Shown here in pieces: positions 25,595 through 34,253 of a stretch of DNA of 64,000 nt; the stretch's first letter is position 1; each line of letters starts with the position of its first letter. The DNA comes from CAZOOR01 sp964581505. GTDB taxonomy: Bacteria > Bacteroidota > Ignavibacteria > Kapaibacteriales > UBA2268. Below the pieces are notes generated by a model. It had not been told where the DNA came from, did not search any database, and saw nothing but the letters and a program-made list of their open reading frames with translations. Location: assembly GCA_964581505.1 (NCBI GenBank), contig CAZOOR010000001.1, positions 1 to 64,000 of the forward strand. The letters run 5' to 3'. Both the position numbers and the translations under genes were made by a program.

Positions 25595-26047
25595 CTATAA
25601 AAGATTTTTCAGAAGCGTTAATTCATTATGTGCTTGTTCATTATTCGACGGTTTGTATATTACATCGTCCATTACTTTACGAATGATGAAAATACCAAGT
25701 CCGCCTCTTTTGAATTCATCAAAATATTCCTGCATATCGGGTGGAGGAACATCAAGCGGATTAAATGGCTTTCCTGTGTCTTTTATAATAACTATAAGTT
25801 TATTCTGCTGAGATTTGATATTAATTTCTATTTTTTTCGACTTATCGAATTTGTATGCGTAGCGTATAAGATTAGTGCAGGCTTCATCAACGGCAAGCGA
25901 AATCAAATGAGCCGTATCGGCATCGAAACCGAAAGTTTGAGCCTTGTCCGCAATAAAATCTCTTAAATCATTCAGATTGGAATAATCGGAATTCAATTTA
26001 TATACTGTAATATTTCTTGTACTATTCTGCATTGTCAAAGTCGTCAT
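25595..26047 (-). CDS. RsbW-type anti-sigma/serine kinase (HATPase)
   Basis: A 150-residue single-domain GHKL ATPase. N-box is DEACTNLIRYAY, G1-type IIKDTGKPFNP, and G2-type GGLGIFIIRKVMDDV. This is the size and motif order of RsbW/SpoIIAB partner-switching kinases that phosphorylate a STAS antagonist and bind a sigma factor or other output. It is the last gene of a unit with the STAS protein and the PP2C phosphatase, abutting the STAS gene (start and stop share a base at 26047). No sigma-B-like factor is adjacent, so the output partner must lie elsewhere. Confidence 0.9.
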   Translation of the reverse strand: MTTLTMQNSTRNITVYKLNSDYSNLNDLRDFIADKAQTFGFDADTAHLISLAVDEACTNLIRYAYKFDKSKKIEINIKSQQNKLIVIIKDTGKPFNPLDVPPPDMQEYFDEFKRGGLGIFIIRKVMDDVIYKPSNNEQAHNELTLLKNLL

Positions 26048-26430
26048 TACATCTTAATACTCGGTTTTACATCGTTGTCTGAAAAACGTTCAATAGCAGT
26101 CTGTTCATTGTCTAATATGTCAAATAGCAATGGAAAACCCAATAAATCGAACACAGAGAAAACTCGAGGTTTCATTGAGCAGAGTTTTATATCGCCATCT
26201 TTATTTCTGACATCTTCAATGAATGCCATAAAAACACCCAATCCTGCCGAACTTATATAGTCCAATTCGCTAAAATTCACAATAATTTTATTATGTCCTT
26301 CATCAATAAGTTTACTGAGAGCGGTTTCGAGTTCCGGTGCCGTATGTGCATCAAGGAAACCATTGAGGTAAAGGCAATCTACCTTTCCCAATGATTTGTT
26401 ACTGATTGCAAATTTATTTTTTTCAATCAT
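26047..26430 (-). CDS. STAS-domain anti-sigma factor antagonist
   Basis: A 127-residue RsbV/SpoIIAA-like protein. The phosphorylation loop reads DYISSAGLGV, with Ser61 at the position of SpoIIAA Ser58 by alignment on the GLG. It is therefore likely to be phosphorylated by the downstream kinase and dephosphorylated by the upstream PP2C enzyme. The ATG at 26430 overlaps the phosphatase gene stop by 8 bases (ATGATTGA), arguing for coupled translation. A GTG 42 bases upstream is in frame but less likely. Confidence 0.92.
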   Translation of the reverse strand: MIEKNKFAISNKSLGKVDCLYLNGFLDAHTAPELETALSKLIDEGHNKIIVNFSELDYISSAGLGVFMAFIEDVRNKDGDIKLCSMKPRVFSVFDLLGFPLLFDILDNEQTAIERFSDNDVKPSIKM

Positions 26431-28603
26431 TGTCAATCTCCGTTTTTCGTTTACTATATGTAAGGGACACAAGTGTCATATCATCAATAATTCTATATTC
26501 CTTTTTCAAATCATCAATTTTCGATTTTATTTCGTTTAGCAATTCCTTGCTATTAGTATATACTGATTTATTTATAATTTGTTTCAAAAAATCAGGTTGT
26601 AGTTCATCATTATCCTTAAACATTTCGACAACTCCGTCACTGTACATTAGTAATTGTGCATTTTGTGAGAGTTTTAAAGTTACTTCCTCAATAGCACTAT
26701 CGAAAACAGCGGGGGAAGTAAGACATAATCCGATACCCTTTGGTCTAAGTTCGATTGTTCCGTTTTCGGACTTGACAATAAAGGGCATATGTCCGGCGCG
26801 AGCTAGTGAAATTGTACCCTTTTCATCTTCAATTTTGACGGCGGACATTGTGATGAACATTTGTTTTTCCATTTCGCGGTATAGTACGCAATTAATTTTT
26901 TTCAATAATTCGGAAACCGATTCCACTTGATTTCCAACAGAAAGAACAACACCTTTTAGAAGAACCATATAGAATGCGGCACTCATACCTTTGCCCGAAA
27001 CATCTCCGATTAAAAGGCAGGGTTTGCCGTCCTTCAAATAAATAATATCATAATAATCGCCACCGACTTCATCGGCTGGAATTGTATAGCCTGCCAATGA
27101 ATAGTTTGTGATTTCCGGCATTTCCCTTGGGATTAGTTTTTGTTCAATATCGCGAGCAATTTTCAGCTCTTTTTTATATTTTTCCTTTTCAATTGATTCT
27201 TCGAGCAATCTGATGTTTTCGATAGCCATATTCAGATTATCACTAAAAGCCCTCAACAATATTAGAAATTCACTATCGAAACCGTATTCATTCGGGTGAA
27301 TTAGATAAAGTGTTCCGATTCTTTCAGAGGCTGACATCATAGGGACAATAAGTAGAGATTTGGCATTGAAAATCTTTCCCAGCTTCTGTATTGCAGAATT
27401 CTGATATTCGGGTATAGATTCAACATAATATGTTTCGTTCAAATTTTGAAAATTATGAAGTGATTTGTCCGAATAGAATTCCGTTTCAAGTTCTTTGATT
27501 ACTGCTTCCTTGCGTTTTTGCAATTTTACTGCACTGTGTAATGAATGGATTTTCGCTTCGCCATCATCAGAAATAATATCTGTCCATACGATACTTCCAC
27601 TACCTGATACCAAACACAAATTAGATACTGTGTCAATCAAACTGTTAAAATCAATGGTATGAGCAATTACTCTGTTCAAATACGTAAGCGAATGCAGGTC
27701 GCTATATTTTCTTTCAATAATACCTGATGTGGGGATTGAGAGCATCGCGGCGAAAAATATACGCACGGAGTAAATCAATAGAATTAGCGTAGAAATACCA
27801 AAAAGCGAACCGGTCGGGAATATAGTATTTAATGAATTCGATAATTTACCATCACCTTCAAACTGAATATCGGCAACAATCATTGCTATTGTAACTAAAA
27901 TGATTGCAAGAGAAGTGCCGAACACCTTCCATTTATCTGTTAATGATAGGGCGGCTATCCATTCTTTTTTCTTGGACGCAAAGAATGCAACTAGAATAAA
28001 TGCAATATTAAGAATAATACTAACTGTGAAAATAAGTGTATTTTCTTTAATTTCATCAGGTGCCAGATGAGAGAAATGATTTGGTAAATCCTGAAAAATA
28101 ATAATTGCAAATATTAATACAACTAACAATTTTATATGCTTTTTTGTCCATTTGAAGCGCCTATACCATATCCATTTAAAGAAGAAAAGCAAACTCATCA
28201 ATGATAATATAAGAGCCGCAAAAGAAAATGTATTGATATAGATAATCTCAACCAATGATTGCGGATTATTCCCGCCGATGATTGAAGTCGGCAGAAAACC
28301 GCTAAAAATAAGCAATACAAAATAGAAAACTAATATTCGTAATAATTCAGATGTGTATGATGAAAAATTTGTATTCTTATGCGTCATCTTCAATTTGAAA
28401 TCGCTAAAAAATATAAGCGATAGAGAGAGAACTGAAACAAGAGAAAATAGCAACCTAAGCATTAAGGGGAATGCTCCATCATATTGCTCTATCAAAAGGA
28501 AAAGCGAATCAATAATGATTTTAATAAGAATACCCGCGAATGCTACTGTCCACAGCAAACCCTTTTGTATCACCGATAATTCTATGTTAAATAACTTTTT
28601 CAT
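26423..28603 (-). CDS. RsbU/SpoIIE-type PP2C phosphatase with membrane and GAF domains
   Basis: A 726-residue sensor phosphatase. About eight hydrophobic segments in residues 12-310 form a membrane sensor. A GAF domain lies at about 320-470 (FNAKSLLIVPMMSASERIGTLYLIHP). After a coiled-coil linker the PP2C_SIG domain (about 500-720) holds the metal site EVGGDYYDII and GDVSGKGMSAAFYM, plus YSDGVVEMF. It should dephosphorylate the adjacent STAS protein in response to an unknown membrane or small-molecule signal. First gene of the three-gene partner-switching unit. Confidence 0.92.
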   Translation of the reverse strand: MKKLFNIELSVIQKGLLWTVAFAGILIKIIIDSLFLLIEQYDGAFPLMLRLLFSLVSVLSLSLIFFSDFKLKMTHKNTNFSSYTSELLRILVFYFVLLIFSGFLPTSIIGGNNPQSLVEIIYINTFSFAALILSLMSLLFFFKWIWYRRFKWTKKHIKLLVVLIFAIIIFQDLPNHFSHLAPDEIKENTLIFTVSIILNIAFILVAFFASKKKEWIAALSLTDKWKVFGTSLAIILVTIAMIVADIQFEGDGKLSNSLNTIFPTGSLFGISTLILLIYSVRIFFAAMLSIPTSGIIERKYSDLHSLTYLNRVIAHTIDFNSLIDTVSNLCLVSGSGSIVWTDIISDDGEAKIHSLHSAVKLQKRKEAVIKELETEFYSDKSLHNFQNLNETYYVESIPEYQNSAIQKLGKIFNAKSLLIVPMMSASERIGTLYLIHPNEYGFDSEFLILLRAFSDNLNMAIENIRLLEESIEKEKYKKELKIARDIEQKLIPREMPEITNYSLAGYTIPADEVGGDYYDIIYLKDGKPCLLIGDVSGKGMSAAFYMVLLKGVVLSVGNQVESVSELLKKINCVLYREMEKQMFITMSAVKIEDEKGTISLARAGHMPFIVKSENGTIELRPKGIGLCLTSPAVFDSAIEEVTLKLSQNAQLLMYSDGVVEMFKDNDELQPDFLKQIINKSVYTNSKELLNEIKSKIDDLKKEYRIIDDMTLVSLTYSKRKTEIDND

Positions 28604-28766
28604 TCAATAAATTAATAGTTTATGCGATTAATACGAAATTGCTTATACTATGTTTCAAATTCTGCAATGAATATGAAATTAATATAATCATAAATCAATT
28701 ATTAAAAACATTTTAGTAATTTAATATAATGAATTTGAAAATTTTAAAAAAATAATTGGTGAAAAT

Positions 28767-30284
28767 ATGGAACACTTTCTAACACCCGAACAAATGCGAC
28801 AAGCTGACAAAAAAGCAATTGTAAGCTTGGGGATTCCTTCTCCTTTGCTTATGGAAAATGCCGCTCGTAGTACTTATGAGTATTTAATAGATTTATTTAG
28901 CGATATGCCACCGGATTTTTCTATTGCTATTTTATGCGGTAGTGGCAATAATGGCGGTGACGGCTTTGCTTTGGCTCGTCATTTGAACGATACTTTTGGT
29001 ATTGATGTGCTATGGCTCGGCGATGAAGAAAAAATGTCTGGGGAAACAAAAACCAATTATGATATATGTAAATCTATTGGTATGAACGTAAAGCATATAT
29101 CAAACTCGGATATTATCAATAATATTGATTGGAATTATGACTGTATAATTGATGCTATGATTGGTGTTGGCGGTTCTGAGAATATTCGTGGAATTGCTAA
29201 TGTTCTTCTTGATATTGTTAATGATTTGCCTGCTTTTAGAATTGCAATTGATGCTCCGACAGGTTTGAATACATTATCCGGCAAAGCCGCAGATAATTGC
29301 TTCCGTGCCGATTTAACTGTTACAATGTATGCAAAAAAAACAGGGCAGGTCTTGGGCGATGGTCCCGATTATTACGGCGATGTATTAGTAGCAAATTTAG
29401 GGGCGCCCTACTCTTGTGTTGAGGAACTTTCCGATACTTTTGCTTTTGAGTATGAAGATTTGGAATTACTGTATCCACCGAGAAACAGGCGTACAAGTAA
29501 GTTCGATTATGGAAGATTAGTCATTATCGCCGGTTCAAAGAGGTTCCCCGGAGCAGGTACACTCGCCGCAAACGCCGCTATTAAAACAGGAGCTGGCTTG
29601 GTTGAACTTTTCTCGGAAGTATTACACCCGCAAATATTACCGGAAGTAATTTGCCACACGGAGAACCAATCTGAGAATTATTGGGAAAAGAATATGTCGT
29701 TAATTAAAGAAAGATGTTTAAAAGCTGACGCAGTTCTCATTGGTCCCGGTCTTGGTGATATTCATTATCAACTCTTTGCTAATTTGTTTGAAGAAATCGT
29801 TAGTAATAAAAAAGTTATTCTTGATGCTGATGCTCTACAACTTATTGACAGGTCTAAAAAATATAATGAAAATTTGATATTAACTCCACATATTGGGGAA
29901 TTTGCCCGTATGCTTGACGAAGATAGAAACACCATTGATGATAGCCCTTTGGAATATTGCAAAAGATTTGCGGCGGAGCTTGAATGTATTGTGCATTTGA
30001 AGCACTATCCAAGTATAAGTTCTGATGGGAATCTTACTTTTCTGACAACTAACGGAAATCCAGGAATGGCAAGCGCCGGTAGTGGTGATGTGCTTGCAGG
30101 TATTGTTGCCGCAAATGTCGCAATTGGTATGTCCTCGCTTACTGCTGTTGCTCTCGGTTCATTTGTACACGCCGCCGCAGGGGATAATTACAATGCCGCT
30201 TTCGGTGAGCAGACTTTGACGGCAAGCGATTTGATAGAAGCATTACCTTTTGTTATCGGTGGTGGGGCGAATAGTATTGAATAA
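28767..30284 (+). CDS. nnr: Bifunctional NAD(P)H-hydrate epimerase/dehydratase
   Basis: A 505-residue fusion that repairs hydrated NAD(P)H. Residues 1-215 are the YjeF_N epimerase, with CGSGNNGGDGFALARHL and DAPTGLNT. Residues about 235-500 form the ADP/ATP-dependent dehydratase of ribokinase fold, with GPGLGD, DADAL, LTPHIGEFARM and the catalytic GMASAGSGDVLAG loop. The length and order match Nnr. A divergent promoter region of about 160 bases is shared with the phosphatase gene. Its end overlaps the start of the vanZ-like gene. Confidence 0.95.
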   Translation: MEHFLTPEQMRQADKKAIVSLGIPSPLLMENAARSTYEYLIDLFSDMPPDFSIAILCGSGNNGGDGFALARHLNDTFGIDVLWLGDEEKMSGETKTNYDICKSIGMNVKHISNSDIINNIDWNYDCIIDAMIGVGGSENIRGIANVLLDIVNDLPAFRIAIDAPTGLNTLSGKAADNCFRADLTVTMYAKKTGQVLGDGPDYYGDVLVANLGAPYSCVEELSDTFAFEYEDLELLYPPRNRRTSKFDYGRLVIIAGSKRFPGAGTLAANAAIKTGAGLVELFSEVLHPQILPEVICHTENQSENYWEKNMSLIKERCLKADAVLIGPGLGDIHYQLFANLFEEIVSNKKVILDADALQLIDRSKKYNENLILTPHIGEFARMLDEDRNTIDDSPLEYCKRFAAELECIVHLKHYPSISSDGNLTFLTTNGNPGMASAGSGDVLAGIVAANVAIGMSSLTAVALGSFVHAAAGDNYNAAFGEQTLTASDLIEALPFVIGGGANSIE

Positions 30285-30666
30285 GTTAAAATATTTAATA
30301 CCGCCGCTTGCAATAGCAATAATGATTTTCATTGTGTCTGCTCAATCTAATATTAAAATTCCTGACTTGGGGATTAGTATTGAAGATAAAATACTGCATA
30401 TTCTGGCATATTTAGTTTTCGGCTTGACGCTTGTTTATTCAATTTCCGGAATAAGTACAGATATTAGCAGGAGAAAGCTATTTGTTTTACTTGTTGCAAT
30501 TGGTGGTTTGTATGCTCTGTCCGATGAATTGCATCAATATTATGTGCCGGGTAGGGAGTCGGATATTGTTGATATTTTAGCAGATATTACCGGTATTATA
30601 ATTAGTTTTTTTGTCTATCCCTTGATATTGAAATTTATTAAATTATTTGAGAAAACAAATGTTTGA
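30277..30666 (+). CDS. VanZ-family membrane protein
   Basis: A 129-residue protein with four hydrophobic helices and the VanZ signatures EDKILHILAYLVFGL and LSDELHQYYVPGRESDIVDILAD. The family is named for teicoplanin resistance but most members are of unknown function. Start choice is uncertain: the TTG at 30277 (MNKLKYLIPP) overlaps the nnr stop by 8 bases, while GTG codons at 30259 and 30262 are also in frame. Its stop overlaps tgt by 8 bases (ATGTTTGA). It lies within a tight nnr-vanZ-tgt run. Confidence 0.85.
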   Translation: MNKLKYLIPPLAIAIMIFIVSAQSNIKIPDLGISIEDKILHILAYLVFGLTLVYSISGISTDISRRKLFVLLVAIGGLYALSDELHQYYVPGRESDIVDILADITGIIISFFVYPLILKFIKLFEKTNV

Positions 30667-31771
30667 TTTGATTAAGCAAAGTAGTGATTCGAAGGCAAGG
30701 GCGGGTATTTTAAAGACTGCTCGCGGTGAAATCAAAACACCTGTATTTATGCCTGTCGGCACAGCAGGTACCGTCAAGGCAATGCAACAGCGGGAATTAT
30801 ATGATTTGGAATTTGAAATAATCCTCGGCAATACTTATCATCTGTATCTGCGTCCCGGAACCGATGTAGTTAATAAGTTTGGCGGTTTGCACGATTTTAT
30901 TAATTGGGATAGAAATATACTAACCGATAGTGGCGGTTACCAAGTTTTCTCTTTGCAGGAATTGAGAAAACTAAGTGAGAACGGTGTTGAATTTCAGTCG
31001 CACATTGACGGTTCACGTCATCTATTCACTCCTGAAAATGTTGTTGATACTCAACGTCTGCTTGGTTCGGATATAATGATGGTGCTTGATGAATGCACTG
31101 AATATCCTACTGATTACGAGAGTGCAAAAGAATCAATGGATTTATCACTACGTTGGGCGGCAAGAGCAAAAGAGAGATTTGTTGATACAGAGCCACTCTA
31201 TAGAAAGAAACAGTATTTATTTGGAATAGGGCAGGGGAGTATGTATCACGATTTGAGAAGCGAATATGTAGAAAAAATGATTGAAATCGGTTTTGACGGT
31301 TATGCTCTCGGTGGGCTGTCTGTTGGCGAGCCTGCGGAAATGATGTATGAAATCGTTGATGTATGCACAGATATAATGCCGTGCGATAAACCGAGATACT
31401 TAATGGGGGTCGGTACTCCCGAGAATTTACTCGAAGGTATTGAGCGAGGTATTGATATGTTCGACTGCGTACTACCTACAAGGAATGCACGTAACGGACA
31501 ATTATTCACAACACGAGGTAAAATTAATATTCGAAATGCCAAGTACAAATATTCAAAAGAATTGATTGATATAGGGCTTAATTCTTATGCAAGTCAAAAC
31601 TTTACTCTCGGCTATTTGCGTCATCTGTTTATTTCCGGCGAGATTCTCGGTTTGCAACTTGCCACTCAACAGAATTTAGCTTTCTATAAATGGCTAATGC
31701 TAAATGCAAGAGAAAAAATACTCGAAGGAAAATATAGTCAATGGAAATCTGAAATTTTATTATCTTTGTAA
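30659..31771 (+). CDS. tgt: tRNA-guanine transglycosylase lacking the zinc site
   Basis: A 370-residue TIM-barrel enzyme that exchanges guanine-34 for preQ1 in GUN-anticodon tRNAs. Active-site elements are present: DSGGYQVFSL, DECTEYP, GIGQGSMYHDLR, LGGLSVGEP and the nucleophile in DMFDCVLPTRNARNG. The structural zinc motif CxCxxC-x25-H, however, reads LxSxxS-x25-Q (Leu307, Ser309, Ser312, Gln338) at identical spacing, and the flanking GYLRHLFISGEILG is fully conserved. So all four ligands are gone while the fold around them is kept. ATG 30659 is preferred over TTG 30647; it overlaps the vanZ-like stop by 8 bases. Confidence 0.95.
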   Translation: MFDLIKQSSDSKARAGILKTARGEIKTPVFMPVGTAGTVKAMQQRELYDLEFEIILGNTYHLYLRPGTDVVNKFGGLHDFINWDRNILTDSGGYQVFSLQELRKLSENGVEFQSHIDGSRHLFTPENVVDTQRLLGSDIMMVLDECTEYPTDYESAKESMDLSLRWAARAKERFVDTEPLYRKKQYLFGIGQGSMYHDLRSEYVEKMIEIGFDGYALGGLSVGEPAEMMYEIVDVCTDIMPCDKPRYLMGVGTPENLLEGIERGIDMFDCVLPTRNARNGQLFTTRGKINIRNAKYKYSKELIDIGLNSYASQNFTLGYLRHLFISGEILGLQLATQQNLAFYKWLMLNAREKILEGKYSQWKSEILLSL

Positions 31772-31803
31772 ATTAAATAGGAAATAATTTTAAAAACTAT
31801 TAT

Positions 31804-32133
31804 ATGGAATTAAATATGACAGGACTTTTAAGCCTTTTCGCAATGATGCCACCACAAGGCGGACAGCAAGGTGGCGGCGGCAGTATGATTATGACATTGG
31901 TAATGTTCGGTGCTATTATCTTGATTATGTATTTCTTGATGATACGTCCCCAGCAGAAGCGTCAGAAAGAACATAAGAATATGTTGGACGCCCTCCGCAA
32001 GGGCGACAAAGTGATTACTGCATCTGGTATCCACGGAACAATTACGGATATTGACGGTACAGTTATGACTATTCAGATTGCCGATAACGTTAGAATACAG
32101 ATAGAAAAAGCGGCAGTTGCTTCAAAGAAATAA
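31804..32133 (+). CDS. yajC: Sec translocon accessory subunit YajC
   Basis: A 109-residue protein with one transmembrane helix (about residues 29-50) preceded by a Gly/Gln-rich stretch, then MIRPQQKRQKEHKNML and a small cytoplasmic domain (KGDKVITASGIHGTI), all diagnostic of YajC. It associates with SecDF. It follows tgt by 32 bases, the common tgt-yajC order, although secD and secF are not next to it here. The in-frame ATG at 31816 would give a shorter start. A terminator follows. Confidence 0.94.
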   Translation: MELNMTGLLSLFAMMPPQGGQQGGGGSMIMTLVMFGAIILIMYFLMIRPQQKRQKEHKNMLDALRKGDKVITASGIHGTITDIDGTVMTIQIADNVRIQIEKAAVASKK

Positions 32134-32157
32134 ATTTGGAAATACTTGAAGTTATTC

Positions 32158-32190
32158 AGGGCTGGCTCACTACGAGACAGCCCTTTTTTG
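32158..32190 (+). terminator. Intrinsic terminator after yajC
   Basis: A 7-bp stem AGGGCTG / CAGCCCT with a 13-base loop is followed by T6. It closes the nnr-vanZ-tgt-yajC run and marks the left edge of the accessory patch. Confidence 0.85.
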
Positions 32191-32213
32191 TTTTGCCTTT
32201 CGCCTCCCTTTCA

Positions 32214-32490
32214 CACATTACTCTCATTCCTGCGACCGCGAAGTAGCGACGAAGTCTAAGCAGGAACATCATTAAGTAAATATACAAATGTTCGTCATTC
32301 TGAGCATTAGCGAAGCATACAGGCTGTTTTTTTCTCTCCTTGCTAAGGAGAGATGTCGCAAAGCGACAGAGAGGTCGGCTGTTTACCTTTCAATTCCCCT
32401 CTCGCAGAGGGGTGCCGCGAAGCGGCGGGGTGTTCGGCTGTTTTGCAAGGGCTGTTTCAAACCGCATCCTTCAGGGTGCGGTTTTGCATC
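32214..32490. repeat. Hairpin-string repeat, copy A
   Basis: A 277-bp non-coding element nearly identical to 33729-34007. It is a string of short perfect hairpins with three-base loops: TCTCTCCTT-gct-AAGGAGAGA (32333-32353), TGTCGC-aaa-GCGACA (32354-32368), CCCCTCT-cgc-AGAGGGG (32396-32412) and GCCGC-gaa-GCGGC (32414-32426). An AACCGCA / TGCGGTT stem lies near its right end, and an outer TTCCTGC / GCAGGAA stem near its left end. It is more GC-rich than its surroundings. The rest of the 32134-32574 gap holds only the yajC terminator and the AT-rich leader of the next gene. Confidence 0.92.
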
Positions 32491-32574
32491 CATTAATAAA
32501 ATATTCTTGTTTGTTTGAAATTTTATTATTACTTTGAAAAGTAGTCGTGAAGTAAAAATAATTGAGGATAAATA

Positions 32575-33201
32575 ATGAAAAAAATGATTTTCAGTTTAAT
32601 ATTATTTTTTAGTATTATATTCTTATTTGCGCTACTAAATGCTGACGATAAATCTGAAAAAGTTATCCATTTAATAGTTAAGAATCCGTTTAATTATCCA
32701 ATATATATTCAATCTTCTTTATGGGAAGTTTATTTGCTTAAAAAAGATGAACGTTTATTCTCTTATCCTGATTCTTCTTACAAACTAAATTTTATAGTTT
32801 TATCTAGCAGCGATCATTTCCATTATTGTACAAAAAAATTTGATATATTGTCTGATTTTACATTAATGAATAATGATGTATCTTTAATAAGAATCAAACC
32901 GAAAGAGGATGTCATATTAAACATAATATTAGATAGTAATTTCTCAAATAAAGATATTAAAAGAGTGCTAATGTTAATTCCGTACGCAAAAAAGCATAAT
33001 TTTAATTTTGATGTTAATAAAGTTACTCAATTACCTTTCACAGTATCTAAAGATACACTCGAAGTGTATTATGAGATGAAATATGTTGCTCAAAATATTT
33101 TGGAATGTAAAGATGATGTAAGTAATACACAGAGAATAAAATTTAAAGAAGTAATAAAATATATGAATAATCATTTTATTATCTCATATACATTGGAATA
33201 G
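32575..33201 (+). CDS. Secreted protein of unknown function in repeat-flanked patch
   Basis: I do not recognise the family. The 208-residue protein starts with MKKMIFSLILFFSIIFLFALLNA, a clear signal peptide, and the mature part is mostly beta-strand-like with many Lys, Asn and Ile residues. There is no lipobox and no T9SS sorting domain. GAGG upstream of ATG 32575 serves as Shine-Dalgarno. It lies between two copies of a hairpin-string repeat together with a broken lipoprotein gene, and it is more AT-rich than the tgt and miaB genes on either side. These features suggest an accessory gene gained relatively recently. Confidence 0.75.
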   Translation: MKKMIFSLILFFSIIFLFALLNADDKSEKVIHLIVKNPFNYPIYIQSSLWEVYLLKKDERLFSYPDSSYKLNFIVLSSSDHFHYCTKKFDILSDFTLMNNDVSLIRIKPKEDVILNIILDSNFSNKDIKRVLMLIPYAKKHNFNFDVNKVTQLPFTVSKDTLEVYYEMKYVAQNILECKDDVSNTQRIKFKEVIKYMNNHFIISYTLE

Positions 33202-33252
33202 TTGAAAATCGCATTAAGAATTTTAAATTGAAATATAAAGGTATGACTTATT

Positions 33253-33631
33253 ATGATAACAAACAGTAGAATTTATATACTTCTAGCATTGTTTTTTCTG
33301 GTATTGTCAAATAGTTGTGTTGATAAAAGAAAAAATTATCTGAATACTAAAAAAATTGACAATAATCTTTATGTTGAATATTATGAACCATGGCAAGGGG
33401 GGGGCAGGATTCTTGTCGGGTTCATTAACTGCTGCATTCTTATCTGATTCGTCAAAATATCGTCATTTAATATGTACTATGGAGGATGACGAGAATATTG
33501 AATTTATAAGAAAAAATAATATTATAATTTGTTTAAAATATACGGATATTTTTATGGGATATGACAAAATAACTAAAAAAAAATATATAGAGATAATTGC
33601 ATTTGATATTAAAACAGGTGAAAAATTATAA
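33253..33631 (+). pseudogene. Small lipoprotein gene interrupted at a G8 tract
   Basis: A lipoprotein gene in two frames. The first part (from ATG 33253) encodes a signal and lipobox (LSNSC) and then GKGG-like residues at a run of eight G at 33397-33404, after which the frame ends at 33447. The second frame runs from there to the stop at 33629-33631 (GSLTAAFLSDSSKYRHLICTMEDDENIEF and on). Removing one G joins them into a single ~125-residue lipoprotein with a GGAGFLSGSLTAAF glycine-rich turn. So this is a natural phase-off state, a pseudogene, or a sequencing error in a homopolymer. Function is unknown. Confidence 0.75.
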
Positions 33632-33728
33632 TAAATTTATAGGATATTGTGTTAAGCTCTGCCGTTCAAGAAATACATATGGTGAACACCGTAAAGCAGA
33701 GCCTGATGATGCGTTTGTATCTATTTCG

Positions 33729-34007
33729 CACATTACTCTCATTCCTGCGACCGCGAAGTAGCGACGAAGTCCAAGCAGGAACCTCATTAAGTAAATAATC
33801 AAATGTTCGTCATGCTGAGCCGCAGGCGAAGCATACAGGCTGTTTATTTTCTCTCCTTGCTAAGGAGAGATGTCGCAAAGCGACAGAGAGGTCGGCTGTT
33901 TACCTTTCAATTCCCCTCTCGCAGAGGGGTGCCGCGAAGCGGCGGGGTGTTCGGCTGTTTTGCAAGGGCTGTTTCAAACCGCATCCGTCAAGGTGCGGTT
34001 TTGCATC
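33729..34007. repeat. Hairpin-string repeat, copy B
   Basis: A 279-bp direct copy of 32214-32490, identical across most of its length and keeping the inner hairpins intact. Differences cluster in the left third (for example tctaag versus tccaag, attctgagcattagcg versus atgctgagccgcaggcg) and in the loop of the last stem. Apparent open frames through both copies are by-products of the repeat and lack start signals. With copy A it brackets the two AT-rich genes. Confidence 0.92.
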
Positions 34008-34202
34008 GCTCACCTGTTCGCCCCATCGCCCTTTGGGAGAGGGTCGGTTATTCTACCTTTTGTCTTTTTTTCTCACATTACTGTCATTCCTGCGGCAGCA
34101 GGAATAATAATAACACGTTCGACAATCCGTGAGCGGCGGGGTGGTCGGCTGTCATTTAATTCTATTGAGGAGGTGAATACCAATAAAATTCAATATCCGT
34201 AT
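34008..34202. repeat. Mosaic of partial repeat modules
   Basis: No gene is supported in this stretch. It contains fragments of the same repeat family in another order: cattcctgcggcagcaggaat (34085-34105, an inverted repeat echoing the left module) and gagcggcggggtggtcggctgt (34131-34152, echoing the right module), plus gccctttgggagaggg. A mosaic assembly of the modules is suggested. Confidence 0.6.
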
Positions 34203-34253
34203 ATCACCACTTTTCAACATGGTTTACGGGAGTTCTACACAATGTAGCTGTAG

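Noticed and set aside
32288..34247. Open frames of 65-125 codons running through the hairpin repeats
   Set aside because: Both copies carry them at matching places as a by-product of the repeat; no ribosome-binding site, and the peptides follow palindromes rather than a fold.
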